A DNA stretch of 64,000 nt from Poriferisodalis sp965221945. GTDB taxonomy: Bacteria; Actinomycetota; Acidimicrobiia; Acidimicrobiales; Poriferisodalaceae. The stretch covers positions 310,001-374,000 of the forward strand of contig NZ_OZ244925.1 in assembly GCF_965221945.1 (NCBI RefSeq), written 5' to 3'. The notes under the pieces were generated by a model. That model searched no databases and was not told where the DNA came from. It worked only from the letters and a program-made list of their open reading frames with translations. The translations under genes were made by a program, and so were the position numbers. Below are positions 25,926 to 34,105 of this stretch, one piece after another; the first letter of the stretch is position 1, and each line of letters starts with the position of its first letter.

Positions 25926-26831
25926 ATGAGCAGCGGCACCCCCGATCTCACCGCAAACGAAGACGAACTTCAGCGCTATCTCGACGAGGTGGAAGCTCAC
26001 GGCTACTGCATCGTCGAGCGTGCCATCGAGCCAGAACTCCTCACCGAGATCCGCGACTCCGTCGCTCGGGTCGAAGACGAGCTGAACGTTCAGCCGAAGG
26101 GGAACCGCATCGAGGGGTTCGCCACCAAGCGCATGTACAACCTGTTGGGCAAGGACCGGTCGTTCTGGAAGCTGCCGATCCACCGCAACGTGCTGCCGTT
26201 CCCGCAGCGGCTGATGGAGCCGGGAGCGATCCTGTCGGGCACCACCTGCATGCACATCGGCCCTGGTGAGGTGCATCAAGGCCTGCATTCCGACGACGGC
26301 CTCGTCGATCAGATCGATGTGCCGCGCCCGCGCGCTCCCTTCATGGTCACCACGATTTGGGCATTCACCGATTTCACCGAAGAGAACGGCGCAACCCGCT
26401 TGGTTCCTGGGTCGCACCGCTTCGACCACGAGCCCCAGCCGGGGGAGAAGCCCTCCTACATCGCGGCTGAGATGCCTGCTGGCTCGGTCCTCGTCGTGAA
26501 CGGCGGCACCTGGCACTGCGGCGGCGCCAACACGTCCCCCGACGACTGGCGCCTCGGCATCAGCGTGCAGTACTGCCGGGGCTGGATGCGCCAGCAGCAG
26601 AACCAGTACTACAGCCTCTCCCCCGAAGACGTCCGAGACATGCCCGACGAGCTGGCGGCGCTGTGCGGGTTCAGCCTGTACCGGGGGATCATGGGCCACG
26701 TCGACGGGGCGAGCCCCGGTCGGTACCTGGGCGCCGACGGTCTCACCGAGACCGCGTACGCAGCTCGGCTGAAGGCAATCGACGAGGGCGAAGAAGTCGG
26801 CGGCATCGGCACCGCAGAGCCGGCGGCCTAG
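25926..26831 (+). CDS. phytanoyl-CoA dioxygenase (PhyH) family protein
   Basis: A 301-residue 2-oxoglutarate/Fe(II) oxygenase of the PhyH family. Iron ligands are H121 and D123 (GLHSDDGL) and H197 (GTWHCGGANTS). ENGATRLVPGSHRF is the strongly conserved PhyH core. The substrate is not predictable; bacterial PhyH proteins hydroxylate many small molecules. ATG 25926 was chosen because the 41 upstream in-frame residues overlap the divergent permease promoter region. Copy C of the hairpin element begins just after the stop codon. Confidence 0.9.
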   Translation: MSSGTPDLTANEDELQRYLDEVEAHGYCIVERAIEPELLTEIRDSVARVEDELNVQPKGNRIEGFATKRMYNLLGKDRSFWKLPIHRNVLPFPQRLMEPGAILSGTTCMHIGPGEVHQGLHSDDGLVDQIDVPRPRAPFMVTTIWAFTDFTEENGATRLVPGSHRFDHEPQPGEKPSYIAAEMPAGSVLVVNGGTWHCGGANTSPDDWRLGISVQYCRGWMRQQQNQYYSLSPEDVRDMPDELAALCGFSLYRGIMGHVDGASPGRYLGADGLTETAYAARLKAIDEGEEVGGIGTAEPAA

Positions 26832-26837
26832 CGCAGT

Positions 26838-26938
26838 TCTGCGCAAGCTTGCCGCTGGAGTCGGCATTTCTGCGCAAAAAATGCGCCGCATCGCAATTCT
26901 GCGCCAATATTCCGCTGCGTTGGGCATTTCTGCGCCAA
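26838..26938 (+). repeat. dispersed hairpin element, copy C (double hairpin)
   Basis: Two degenerate hairpin cores in tandem. The first is 26839-26876 (TGCGCAAGCTTGCCGC ... GGCATTTCTGCGCA) and the second 26898-26936 (CTGCGCCAATATTCCGC ... GGGCATTTCTGCGCC). They end 102 and 42 nt before the SDR ATG at 26979 and keep the orientation of the other copies. Confidence 0.7.
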
Positions 26939-26978
26939 GACGACGGTGCAGCTCACAACCGCAGGAGGGATGAGGGTC

Positions 26979-27755
26979 ATGGAACTGCGCGATCGAGTAG
27001 CGATCATCACCGGGGGAGGCGGCGGCATCGGCTCCGCCACCGCTCGTCATTGGCTGGCGGAGGGCGCCCGCCATGTGGTGGTCGCCGACTACAACGCTGA
27101 CGCTGCGGTGGCAGTGGCCGATGAGCTGGGGTGCGAGGGCGTCGGGTTGGACGTCACCGACGAGGCGGCCGTCGCGGACCTCGTAGAGCGCACGCTCGAA
27201 GCTCACGGACCGATCGACGTGTTCTTCTCCAACGCAGGAGCCGGCGCCGAAGGCGGAGTGGACGCGTCCAACGACGCTTGGCAGTCCCAATGGGAGCTGC
27301 ACGTCATGAGCCACGTGTACGCCGCCCGTGCGGTGCTGCCGTCGATGCTGGCTCGGGGACAGGGCTACCTCGTCCACACAGCGAGCGCAGCCGGTCTGCT
27401 CGCGGCGATGGGTTCCGCGCCGTACTCGGTCACCAAGGCGGCATGCATCAAGCTGGCCGAGATGGAGGCGATCCTCCACGGCGACGACGGCATCCGGGTC
27501 TCGGTGCTGTGCCCGCAGGGCGTGAACACCGCCATGGCGCCGCGGAGGCTCGCCGACGGCGGAACCGACGGCATCGTCGAGCCCGAGTTCGTGGCGCAAG
27601 TCATTACCGAAGCGATGGCACAGGAGCGGTTCCTGATTCTGTCGCACCCCGAGGCCCAGACCTACGTGGAGCGAAAGGTCTCCGACCCGGATCGTTGGCT
27701 GCGAGGCATGCGCCGCCTCCGCCAACGTTCGATGAACCTCGAAGAAGGCGCCTGA
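26979..27755 (+). CDS. short-chain dehydrogenase/reductase (SDR)
   Basis: A 258-residue SDR. The cofactor loop is TGGGGGIGSA, and the beta-2 end VADYNADAAVAVADELG suggests NAD(H). The usual NNAG is SNAGAG, the serine is in HTASAAGLL, and Y-x3-K is YSVTKAAC. The C-terminal VDGG strand is replaced by a longer tail with YVERKVSDPDRWLRGMRRLRQRSM, seen in a subgroup acting on bulky substrates. ATG 26979 is preferred over ATG 26970 because GGAGGG lies 8 nt before it. It is followed after 67 bp by the selenoprotein gene. Confidence 0.87.
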   Translation: MELRDRVAIITGGGGGIGSATARHWLAEGARHVVVADYNADAAVAVADELGCEGVGLDVTDEAAVADLVERTLEAHGPIDVFFSNAGAGAEGGVDASNDAWQSQWELHVMSHVYAARAVLPSMLARGQGYLVHTASAAGLLAAMGSAPYSVTKAACIKLAEMEAILHGDDGIRVSVLCPQGVNTAMAPRRLADGGTDGIVEPEFVAQVITEAMAQERFLILSHPEAQTYVERKVSDPDRWLRGMRRLRQRSMNLEEGA

Positions 27756-27809
27756 GGTGGGTGGGCCGCCGCGCCGCGCCAGCTTCAGCGCGTAGAGCGG
27801 CCTGTGCCC

Positions 27810-27815
27810 TAACTT
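27810..27815 (+). promoter_or_regulatory. -10-like hexamer for selenoprotein gene
   Basis: TAACTT, 7 nt before the ATG at 27823. Confidence 0.5.
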
Positions 27816-27822
27816 TGCCGCC

Positions 27823-28968
27823 ATGGCTGATTCTGATGTGAAGGCACTGACGGGCGGGCTCGAGCTGCCCGATTTCGAGACCACGGCGTTCACCACGCCC
27901 CCACCGCTGGCCGATGCCACCGTGGCAATCGTGTCCTCGGCGTCGTTGCATCATCCCGACCAGGACGATTTTGCACCCATCGACGTCGGCTACCGAGTGC
28001 TTGAGGCGGGCCGGCGTGACTACATGTGCGGCCACTGGAGCCCGAACTTCGACGCCACCGGCATCGCCCTCGACATCAACACCGTCTTTCCGATCGACCG
28101 CCTCGACGAGTTGGCGGCTGACTGCACCATCGGGCGGGTCTCCGACATCCACCTGTCCTATGCCGGCAACCAGTTCGACCTGTCTGCGGTGCGGATGGAC
28201 TCGGGTCCTGCGGGGGCGAAGTTCCTCCGTGAGCACGAGGTGGACGTCGTCCTGTTCACTCCCGTCTGACCGCTGTGCACGCGTACCGTGAGTACGCTCG
28301 CACACGTCTTTGAGGCAGAGGGACTGGCGACGGTCGCGCTGGGATCCATCGGCGCCCACATCCAGGGCACCGCTCCGCCGCGAGGCCTCTGGTGCGAGTT
28401 CCCGCTGGGTCGGCCGCTCGGCAAGCCCAACCACGCCGAATTCCAGCATCGGGTGCTGGCACACGCGTTCAGCTTGCTGTCGTCGCCGGGGCCGGTCGTG
28501 GAGAAGTTCGCCGAGACGATCGACGACGACGGCACCGAGACGGTGTCGTGCACGCTGCCGCCCCGCCACGACCCGAACCTGCACCCCGCCGTCGACGAGG
28601 CCAACGGCCTGCGCTCCGCCTACGACCGTGCCGTAGCCAAGCTCGGCAACCGGGTTGGCGCCGGGCGCACTGTGTCTGCCGGCGATATTCCAGCCGCGGT
28701 GCAGGCGTTCGCTGACATCGCTGACGGCAAGCCGTGCAAGCAGGCAGGTGTGCCCGGCATCCCGGCACGTGTGGCCCAGGACATCCGCGGCTACTACGAG
28801 ACAGCGGCGCTTGCAATCGCCGAGCACGCTCCTTCAGCGTGGGCAGGCACTCGCTGGTTCTTCGAGTCGACCGAAGCAGGGCGCACCATCGTCGCAGCCC
28901 GTAAGGCGATGGCCGACTCCGGCGAGAAGCACGGCATCTGGTTCTACATCACGCCTGGCGACATGTAG
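27823..28968 (+). CDS. GrdB-family selenoprotein (glycine/sarcosine/betaine/D-proline reductase selenoprotein B-like), UGA read as selenocysteine
   Basis: One frame of 381 residues interrupted only by TGA at 28267-28269 (codon 149). Before it the protein reads DVVLFTPV and after it PLCTRTVSTLAH, giving T-P-V-U-P-L-C-T-R. This is the U-x-x-C redox motif of the GrdB-like selenoprotein family. Conserved family blocks lie on both sides: DINTVFPIDRLDELA and HLSYAG before, WCEFPLGRPLGKPN and EFQHRVLAHAF after. This shows that both halves belong to one protein. A SECIS-like hairpin starts 5 nt after the TGA. The downstream half has no Shine-Dalgarno or good start, so it is not a separate gene. The true reaction is unknown: this short family lacks the GrdA/GrdC partners of clostridial glycine reductase here. 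No selA/selB/selC/selD is in the window. Confidence 0.85.
28275..28303 (+). promoter_or_regulatory. SECIS-like stem-loop after the in-frame TGA
   Basis: GTGC (28275-28278) and GCGTAC (28281-28286) pair with GTACGC (28292-28297) and GCAC (28300-28303). A 2x2 internal loop interrupts the stem, and the apical loop is CGTGA. The loop GU is 19-20 nt after the TGA. Position, short apical loop and GU fit a bacterial SECIS read by SelB. Confidence 0.65.
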
Positions 28969-29014
28969 CGATGGCCGCCGGGAGCGGCCTCCCGCGAACG
29001 AGAAAGCGCGTCCT

Positions 29015-30364
29015 GTGACTGCGTCCAATGGCTCGCCGCCCGACGGGGCGAGCGTGCTCATTGGCCAGCCGTTCCACGGCTGGCGCGTGGCGTGGGCCGG
29101 ATTCTGGGTGCTGTTCATCGTCTACGGCATCCAGTTCAGCTACGGCACCTTCGAGGGTGCCATCAGCTCCGACACCGGCTGGTCGGCGAGCTGGCTGCAA
29201 CTCGCATATGCCTCGTACATCCTCGCTTACAGCGCCGTGAGCGCATGGAGTGGACAGCTCACCGACCGCTTCGGTCCGCGCCGAGTCATTGCCGGCGGTG
29301 CCGTGCTGCTGGCAGCGGGTTACTTGGTGTTGTCATCCGCGGGAAACCTCGCAATGGTGTTCGTCGGCCTCGCCGTGATTGCACCGCTCGGGATGTCGTC
29401 ATCGTGGGTGCCCGCGAACGCCACCGTCGTGCGCTGGTTCACCGAGCGTCGCGGATTGGCGACGGGCATCGTCGGCTCAGGCGGAAGCGCCGGCGGCATC
29501 GTTGCGCCCCCGATCGCCGCGTGGCTCGTCGAGCAATACGGATGGCGGACCGCTATCGCCGTGATGGCGGTGACGGGCGGTGTACTCATGGCTGTCACCG
29601 CAACGGTGTTCGTGCGCGACCCAGAGTCGATCGGCCAGGAACCCGACGGGCCCGCGCCCGATCCTCGGGACCGCCCGCTCGGGCGATCACGAGTCGCGTC
29701 GAGGCCGGCGGACTCCGACGTGGACTCAGCGGACGTCCGCGATCCGAAGACCGAGGACCCCGCCACCGCGTGGACTGCCCCGCAGGCTTGGCGTAACTCG
29801 GTGTTCTGGCGCATCTTCGGGATGTTTGCCCTGACGTTCGTGGTGGTGTTCGTGCCATTCGCGCATGGCGTCCAGTACGCCCGGAGCCTCGGATTCTCAC
29901 CGCTGTGGGCTGCGGGAGTCATCAGCTCCGTCGGCGTCGGCGGGCTCGTGGGCAGAATCGTGACCGGCCCGCTGTCGGACCGCATTGACCGTCGCCGGGC
30001 CGTGATGCTGGCCCTGGCGGTGGAGACGCTGTCGTTCGTCGGCATCGCCGTCTCCGACGGGCTGGTGTTGCTGTACGCCTCGTCGATCGCCTTCGGCCTG
30101 TCCTATGGCGGGAGCGTGGCGGTATTCCCGGCACTGGTCGCCGACTACTTCGGGCGTACCCATGCCGGCGCGATCGTGGGACGCTTCTTCGCAACAGCGG
30201 GGTCGTGTGCCGCGGTGGGTCCGTACGTCGCGCAGCTGCTGCTCGGAGCCACTGGCGGCTACGGCTGGACGTTCTCCTTGGCGGCAGTGTCGAATGCCTG
30301 CGCACTGGGTTTGGCCTTCACGCTCCCGCGGCCAGTCTTGCTGCCCAAGCAGCCGGGCGGATAG
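29015..30364 (+). CDS. MFS transporter (copy 2, oxalate/formate-antiporter-like)
   Basis: A 449-residue, 12-segment carrier. GWRVAWAGFWVLFIVYGIQFSYGTFEGAISSDTGWSASWLQLAYASYIL resembles the first two segments of the monocarboxylate/oxalate-formate antiporter group. Motif A is GQLTDRFGPRR. ERRGLATGIVGSGGSAGGIVAPPIAAWL is the family's segment-4/5 signature. A charged central loop of about 60 residues separates the halves. It starts at GTG 29015, 46 bp after the selenoprotein, so it may import that enzyme's substrate (inference from adjacency). The longer upstream frame overlaps the selenoprotein gene and was rejected. Confidence 0.85.
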   Translation: MTASNGSPPDGASVLIGQPFHGWRVAWAGFWVLFIVYGIQFSYGTFEGAISSDTGWSASWLQLAYASYILAYSAVSAWSGQLTDRFGPRRVIAGGAVLLAAGYLVLSSAGNLAMVFVGLAVIAPLGMSSSWVPANATVVRWFTERRGLATGIVGSGGSAGGIVAPPIAAWLVEQYGWRTAIAVMAVTGGVLMAVTATVFVRDPESIGQEPDGPAPDPRDRPLGRSRVASRPADSDVDSADVRDPKTEDPATAWTAPQAWRNSVFWRIFGMFALTFVVVFVPFAHGVQYARSLGFSPLWAAGVISSVGVGGLVGRIVTGPLSDRIDRRRAVMLALAVETLSFVGIAVSDGLVLLYASSIAFGLSYGGSVAVFPALVADYFGRTHAGAIVGRFFATAGSCAAVGPYVAQLLLGATGGYGWTFSLAAVSNACALGLAFTLPRPVLLPKQPGG

Positions 30365-30386
30365 GTCACGGCTCGGGAACGACTCC

Positions 30387-30467
30387 CACGCATTCTTTGT
30401 GCAGATTTGCCGCCTGTGGCGGCATTATTGCGCAGAGTCTGGGTCGTCGGGGCTGGCGGGCATCGTC
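30387..30467 (+). repeat. dispersed hairpin element, copy D
   Basis: Core 30395-30437: CTTTGTGCAGATTTGCCG ... GGCGGCATTATTGCGCAGAG, followed by a GTCGGGGCTGGCGGGCATCG tail shared with copies A and B. It lies 22 bp after the MFS stop, and the core ends 95 nt before the oxidoreductase ATG at 30533. Confidence 0.85.
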
Positions 30468-30514
30468 AAGACATGAGTGCGTTCGTCATACGGGCAGCAC
30501 TTTGGGCTGACGGG

Positions 30515-30520
30515 TAGCCT
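30515..30520 (+). promoter_or_regulatory. -10-like hexamer for indolepyruvate oxidoreductase
   Basis: TAGCCT, 12 nt before ATG 30533. AAGGAG (30525-30530) lies between, so a very short leader with a Shine-Dalgarno is possible. Confidence 0.4.
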
Positions 30521-30532
30521 CCGCAAGGAGCC

Positions 30533-33500
30533 ATGACGGCGGATCAGGGGGATTCGATGGCACTCGCAGACTTCAAGCTCGAGGACCGTTTCGACCGCGC
30601 CGAAGGCGATGTCGCCATGTCAGGCGTGCAGGCGCTGCTGCGTGTGCTGCTCGACCAGCTCCGGGCCGATCGCCGTGACGGTCTGAACAACGCCGCGATG
30701 GTCTCGGGTTACCGGGGTTCGCCGCTTGGCGGCATCGACAGCCTCATGCTCGGCAACGCAACCGAGTTGGCCGAGAACCACATCACGTTCCTGCCGGGGC
30801 TCAATGAAGACCTCGGCGCAACGGCTGTGTGGGGCAGCCAGCTCGCCAACCGCAACTTCGAAGGCCGCTACGACGGCGTGCTGGGCATGTGGTACGGGAA
30901 GGCGCCCGGCGTCGACCGGTCAGGTGACGCCATCAAGCATGCGAACGTCTGCGGCGTCGACCCCAAGGGCGGCGTGCTGCTCGTAGCGGGCGACGACCCG
31001 GCTTCGAAGTCGTCCACGCTCGCGTCGGAATCCGAGCCGGTGCTCATCCACTTCCAGACGCCGATCCTGTACCCCGGCTCGGTCCAAGAAGTCATCGACT
31101 ACGGACGCTGGGGCTACGAGCTGTCCCGCTACTCGGGCTTCTGGTCGGCGTTGAAGATTGTCACCAATGTCGCTGACGGCTACTCGACCGTCGAGGTGGG
31201 CCCGGGAAGGGTGAGCGCCGTGCGTCCCGCCCTCGAATGGGACGGCAAGCCTTGGGCGCACACCCAGCAGGACGCCCTGTTCGGCCCGAATGCCGTGCGC
31301 ATGGAGCTTGAGATCCATGAGGGCCGCATGGTCGCGGTCGACAAGTTCGTGGCGGAGAACAAGCTCAATCGCCAGACCGTCACCAGTCCCGACGCCAAGG
31401 TCGGCCTGATCGCGGCCGGGAAGACCTACTACGACCTGCGTGAGGCGCTCGACCGCATGGGTCTCAGCGAGGCAGAACTGTCTCGCCGTGGCGTCCGCAT
31501 TTTCAAGCCGACGGTGGTATGGCCGCTGGAGCCCACCAGCTTGCGTGAGTTTGCACGTGGGCTCAACGTGATCGTCGTGGTCGAGGAGAAACGCTCGGTC
31601 ATCGAGACGCTGGTGCGCGAGATCCTCTACGGCACCGCTTCCGCCCCCCGGGTGCTGGGCAAGCGCGACGCCGCCGACGGCTTCTGGTTCCCCGGTCACG
31701 GCGAGATGGACGCCGACCTCATCGCCCGCAAGATCCGCCCGTTCCTGGTCGACCGCTTCGGCAGCGACGGCATCGGCTCCGCCGTGCCGGAGCGCATCAC
31801 GATCCCGCTGGCTGTCACCACCTCCGACGGTGCCAAAGCAGCGGGACGCACGCCGGGCTTCTGCTCGGGCTGCCCGCACAACCGCTCGACCTGGGTGCCT
31901 GAGGGCTCCGAGGCCGGGGGCGGCATCGGCTGCCATGGCATGGCGGCGATGACTCCCACCCGCAACGTGCGCGGCACCACCCAGATGGGCGGCGAGGGCG
32001 TGCAGTGGGTCGGCGCAGCGCCGTTCGTGACGATGGATCACCGTTTCCAGAACATCGGCGACGGCACGTTCCACCACTCCGGCTCGCTGGCGGTCCGCCA
32101 GGCCATTGCAGCAGGCACCAACGTCACCTACAAGATCCTCTACAACGCAGCGGTCGCAATGACGGGTGGCCAGGACGTGGACGGCGGCATGGAGGTGCCG
32201 GAGCTGACCCGCTCGCTGCATGCCGAGGGTGCGGCCAAGGTGATGGTCGTCGCCGACGATCCCGACAAGTACCCCGCCGAGGCTCAGTTCGCACCCGACA
32301 CCGACGTCTGGCACCGCGACCGGCTCGACGAGGCGCAGCGGCTGCTGCGTGACATCGAGGGCTGCACCGTGCTCATCTACGACCAGGCGTGCGCGGCCGA
32401 GCTCCGGCGTGACCGCAAGCGCGGCAAGGTGGCCGAGCCCAAGACACGGGTGTTCATCAACGAAGCCGTTTGCGAGGGCTGCGGCGACTGCGGCGAGAAG
32501 TCGAGCTGTCTGAGCGTGCAGCCCGTCGAGACCGAGTTCGGTCGCAAGACGCAGATCCACCAGTCCTCGTGCAACAAGGACTTCACCTGCCTCGACGGCG
32601 ACTGCCCGGCATTCATCGAGGTGGTGCCCGGGGGCAAGGTGCCCACGAAAGCAACAGCGGCCGTGGACGAGATCGGCCACGACCTGCCTGAGCCAGATCG
32701 GCTCGACGAGGGCAACATGCTGATGATGGGCATCGGCGGCACCGGCGTGGTGACCGTGAACCAGATGCTCGCCACAGCGGCGCTGCTCGACGGCAAGCAG
32801 GCCAACGGACTCGACCAGACCGGACTCGCCCAGAAAGGCGGTCCGGTGGTGTCGAACCTGAAGATCCGCCGCCTCGGCAGCACACCCGACGCCAATGGTT
32901 CCCACGGCAGTGATGGTGGCGAGGCCAACAAGGTCGGGACCGGCGAGGCCGACGCCTACATCGTGTTCGACCTGCTGTCGGGCACGAATCCGGTCAACCT
33001 CGAGAAGGCTCAGGCGGGCCGCACGGTGGCGCTGGTGTCGTCGTCGAAGGTGCCGACCAGCGCGATGGTGCGTGACACCTCCGCTGAGTTCCCCGAGTGG
33101 ACGGCGTTCCAGCGCTCGATCGACGAGGCGACCACGCCGGAGCGCAACATCTACTTCGACGCAGGCACGCTGTCGGACAACCTGTTCCGCTCGCACATGC
33201 CGGCCAACGTGCTGGTGCTCGGCGCCGCTTACCAGTCGGGCGTGGTGCCGATCAGCGCCGCGGCCATCGAGCGGGCCATCGAGCTCAACGGCGTCGCCGT
33301 CGAAATGAACACCCAGGCGTTCCGCATCGGTCGCAACATCGTGCTCGACCCGGACTTCATGGAGACGCTGCACGTGGAGCGTGTCGGCCGGGTGAAGCGA
33401 GAGACCGGTCGTTCCAAGCGGGAGCAGAAGCTCGTCGACGCGGTGCCCGATCAGTCAGAAGAGCTGGCTCGGCTGCTGCGCATCCGCGTGCCCGACCTCG

Positions 33501-34075
33501 TTGCGTACCAGAGCGTCGACTATGCGGCGGCGTACGCGGAGTTTGTGGCCAAGGTGCGCGACGCCGAGGCTGCTGCAAGTGACGAGACGGCCCTCAGCGA
33601 GGCCGTGGCGAGGTACCTGTACAAGCTGATGGCGTACAAGGACGAGTACGAGGTTGCTCGCCTGCACCGCAGCGAGGCGTTCCAGCGGGCAGTGCGTGAC
33701 CAGTTCGGCGACAAGACCGAGATCACCTACAAGCTGCACCCGCCGATCATGCGGCGCATGGGCGTCGACAAGAAGATCGGCCTTGGCCGGTCGGGTGATG
33801 TCGCATTTGCGTTGCTGGCCCGGATGAAGGGCTTGCGGGGCGGCGCGCTGGACATCTTCGGCAAGACCGTCCATCGCCGCATGGAGCGGGAGCTGATCGA
33901 CGAGTACCGCGGGATGATCTCCCGGGCGCTCGACACGCTGGCGAGCGGCGATGATGCTGCCTACGCCCGGGCCGTCGAGATCGCCGAATTGCCGGACATG
34001 ATCCGCGGCTACGAGGACATCAAGGAGAACAACGTCGAGCGGTTCCGCGCTCGCGCAGCCGAGCTCGGCGCCTGA
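30533..34075 (+). CDS. indolepyruvate:ferredoxin oxidoreductase family protein (single-chain IorAB type)
   Basis: A 1180-residue fused 2-oxoacid:ferredoxin oxidoreductase. The N-terminal pyrimidine-domain segment reads VSGYRGSPLGGID, and the ThDP-binding portion includes a GGIGCHGMAAM region near residues 460-475. A C-x2-C-x2-C-x5-C array starts at C647 (CEGCGDCGEKSSC), with further cysteines (CNKDFTCLDGDC) that together bind iron-sulfur clusters. The C-terminal part from ~720 is the gamma-like domain (GIGGTGVVTVNQMLATAA). It oxidatively decarboxylates aryl or branched 2-oxoacids to acyl-CoA, reducing ferredoxin. ATG 30557 is an alternative start with GGGG ahead of it. An aldoxime dehydratase gene follows 30 bp downstream. 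Confidence 0.92.
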   Translation: MTADQGDSMALADFKLEDRFDRAEGDVAMSGVQALLRVLLDQLRADRRDGLNNAAMVSGYRGSPLGGIDSLMLGNATELAENHITFLPGLNEDLGATAVWGSQLANRNFEGRYDGVLGMWYGKAPGVDRSGDAIKHANVCGVDPKGGVLLVAGDDPASKSSTLASESEPVLIHFQTPILYPGSVQEVIDYGRWGYELSRYSGFWSALKIVTNVADGYSTVEVGPGRVSAVRPALEWDGKPWAHTQQDALFGPNAVRMELEIHEGRMVAVDKFVAENKLNRQTVTSPDAKVGLIAAGKTYYDLREALDRMGLSEAELSRRGVRIFKPTVVWPLEPTSLREFARGLNVIVVVEEKRSVIETLVREILYGTASAPRVLGKRDAADGFWFPGHGEMDADLIARKIRPFLVDRFGSDGIGSAVPERITIPLAVTTSDGAKAAGRTPGFCSGCPHNRSTWVPEGSEAGGGIGCHGMAAMTPTRNVRGTTQMGGEGVQWVGAAPFVTMDHRFQNIGDGTFHHSGSLAVRQAIAAGTNVTYKILYNAAVAMTGGQDVDGGMEVPELTRSLHAEGAAKVMVVADDPDKYPAEAQFAPDTDVWHRDRLDEAQRLLRDIEGCTVLIYDQACAAELRRDRKRGKVAEPKTRVFINEAVCEGCGDCGEKSSCLSVQPVETEFGRKTQIHQSSCNKDFTCLDGDCPAFIEVVPGGKVPTKATAAVDEIGHDLPEPDRLDEGNMLMMGIGGTGVVTVNQMLATAALLDGKQANGLDQTGLAQKGGPVVSNLKIRRLGSTPDANGSHGSDGGEANKVGTGEADAYIVFDLLSGTNPVNLEKAQAGRTVALVSSSKVPTSAMVRDTSAEFPEWTAFQRSIDEATTPERNIYFDAGTLSDNLFRSHMPANVLVLGAAYQSGVVPISAAAIERAIELNGVAVEMNTQAFRIGRNIVLDPDFMETLHVERVGRVKRETGRSKREQKLVDAVPDQSEELARLLRIRVPDLVAYQSVDYAAAYAEFVAKVRDAEAAASDETALSEAVARYLYKLMAYKDEYEVARLHRSEAFQRAVRDQFGDKTEITYKLHPPIMRRMGVDKKIGLGRSGDVAFALLARMKGLRGGALDIFGKTVHRRMERELIDEYRGMISRALDTLASGDDAAYARAVEIAELPDMIRGYEDIKENNVERFRARAAELGA

Positions 34076-34105
34076 GCGGATCCCTCGTCGGGATCTGTCA
34101 GACCG

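Noticed and set aside
25857..27920. N-terminal ~690-residue extension of the ABC-2 permease frame
   Set aside because: It is antisense to the PhyH and SDR genes and the repeat element; only the last 289 residues match a permease.
28267..28269. TGA as an ordinary stop, making two small genes or a pseudogene
   Set aside because: Both halves stay in one frame, family-conserved blocks lie on both sides, the second half has no ribosome-binding site, and a SECIS-like hairpin follows the codon.
30920..33373. 817-residue minus-strand open frame
   Set aside because: It is fully antisense to the indolepyruvate oxidoreductase, His/Val/Arg-rich, and has no recognisable domain; high-G+C codon bias keeps the opposite frame open.
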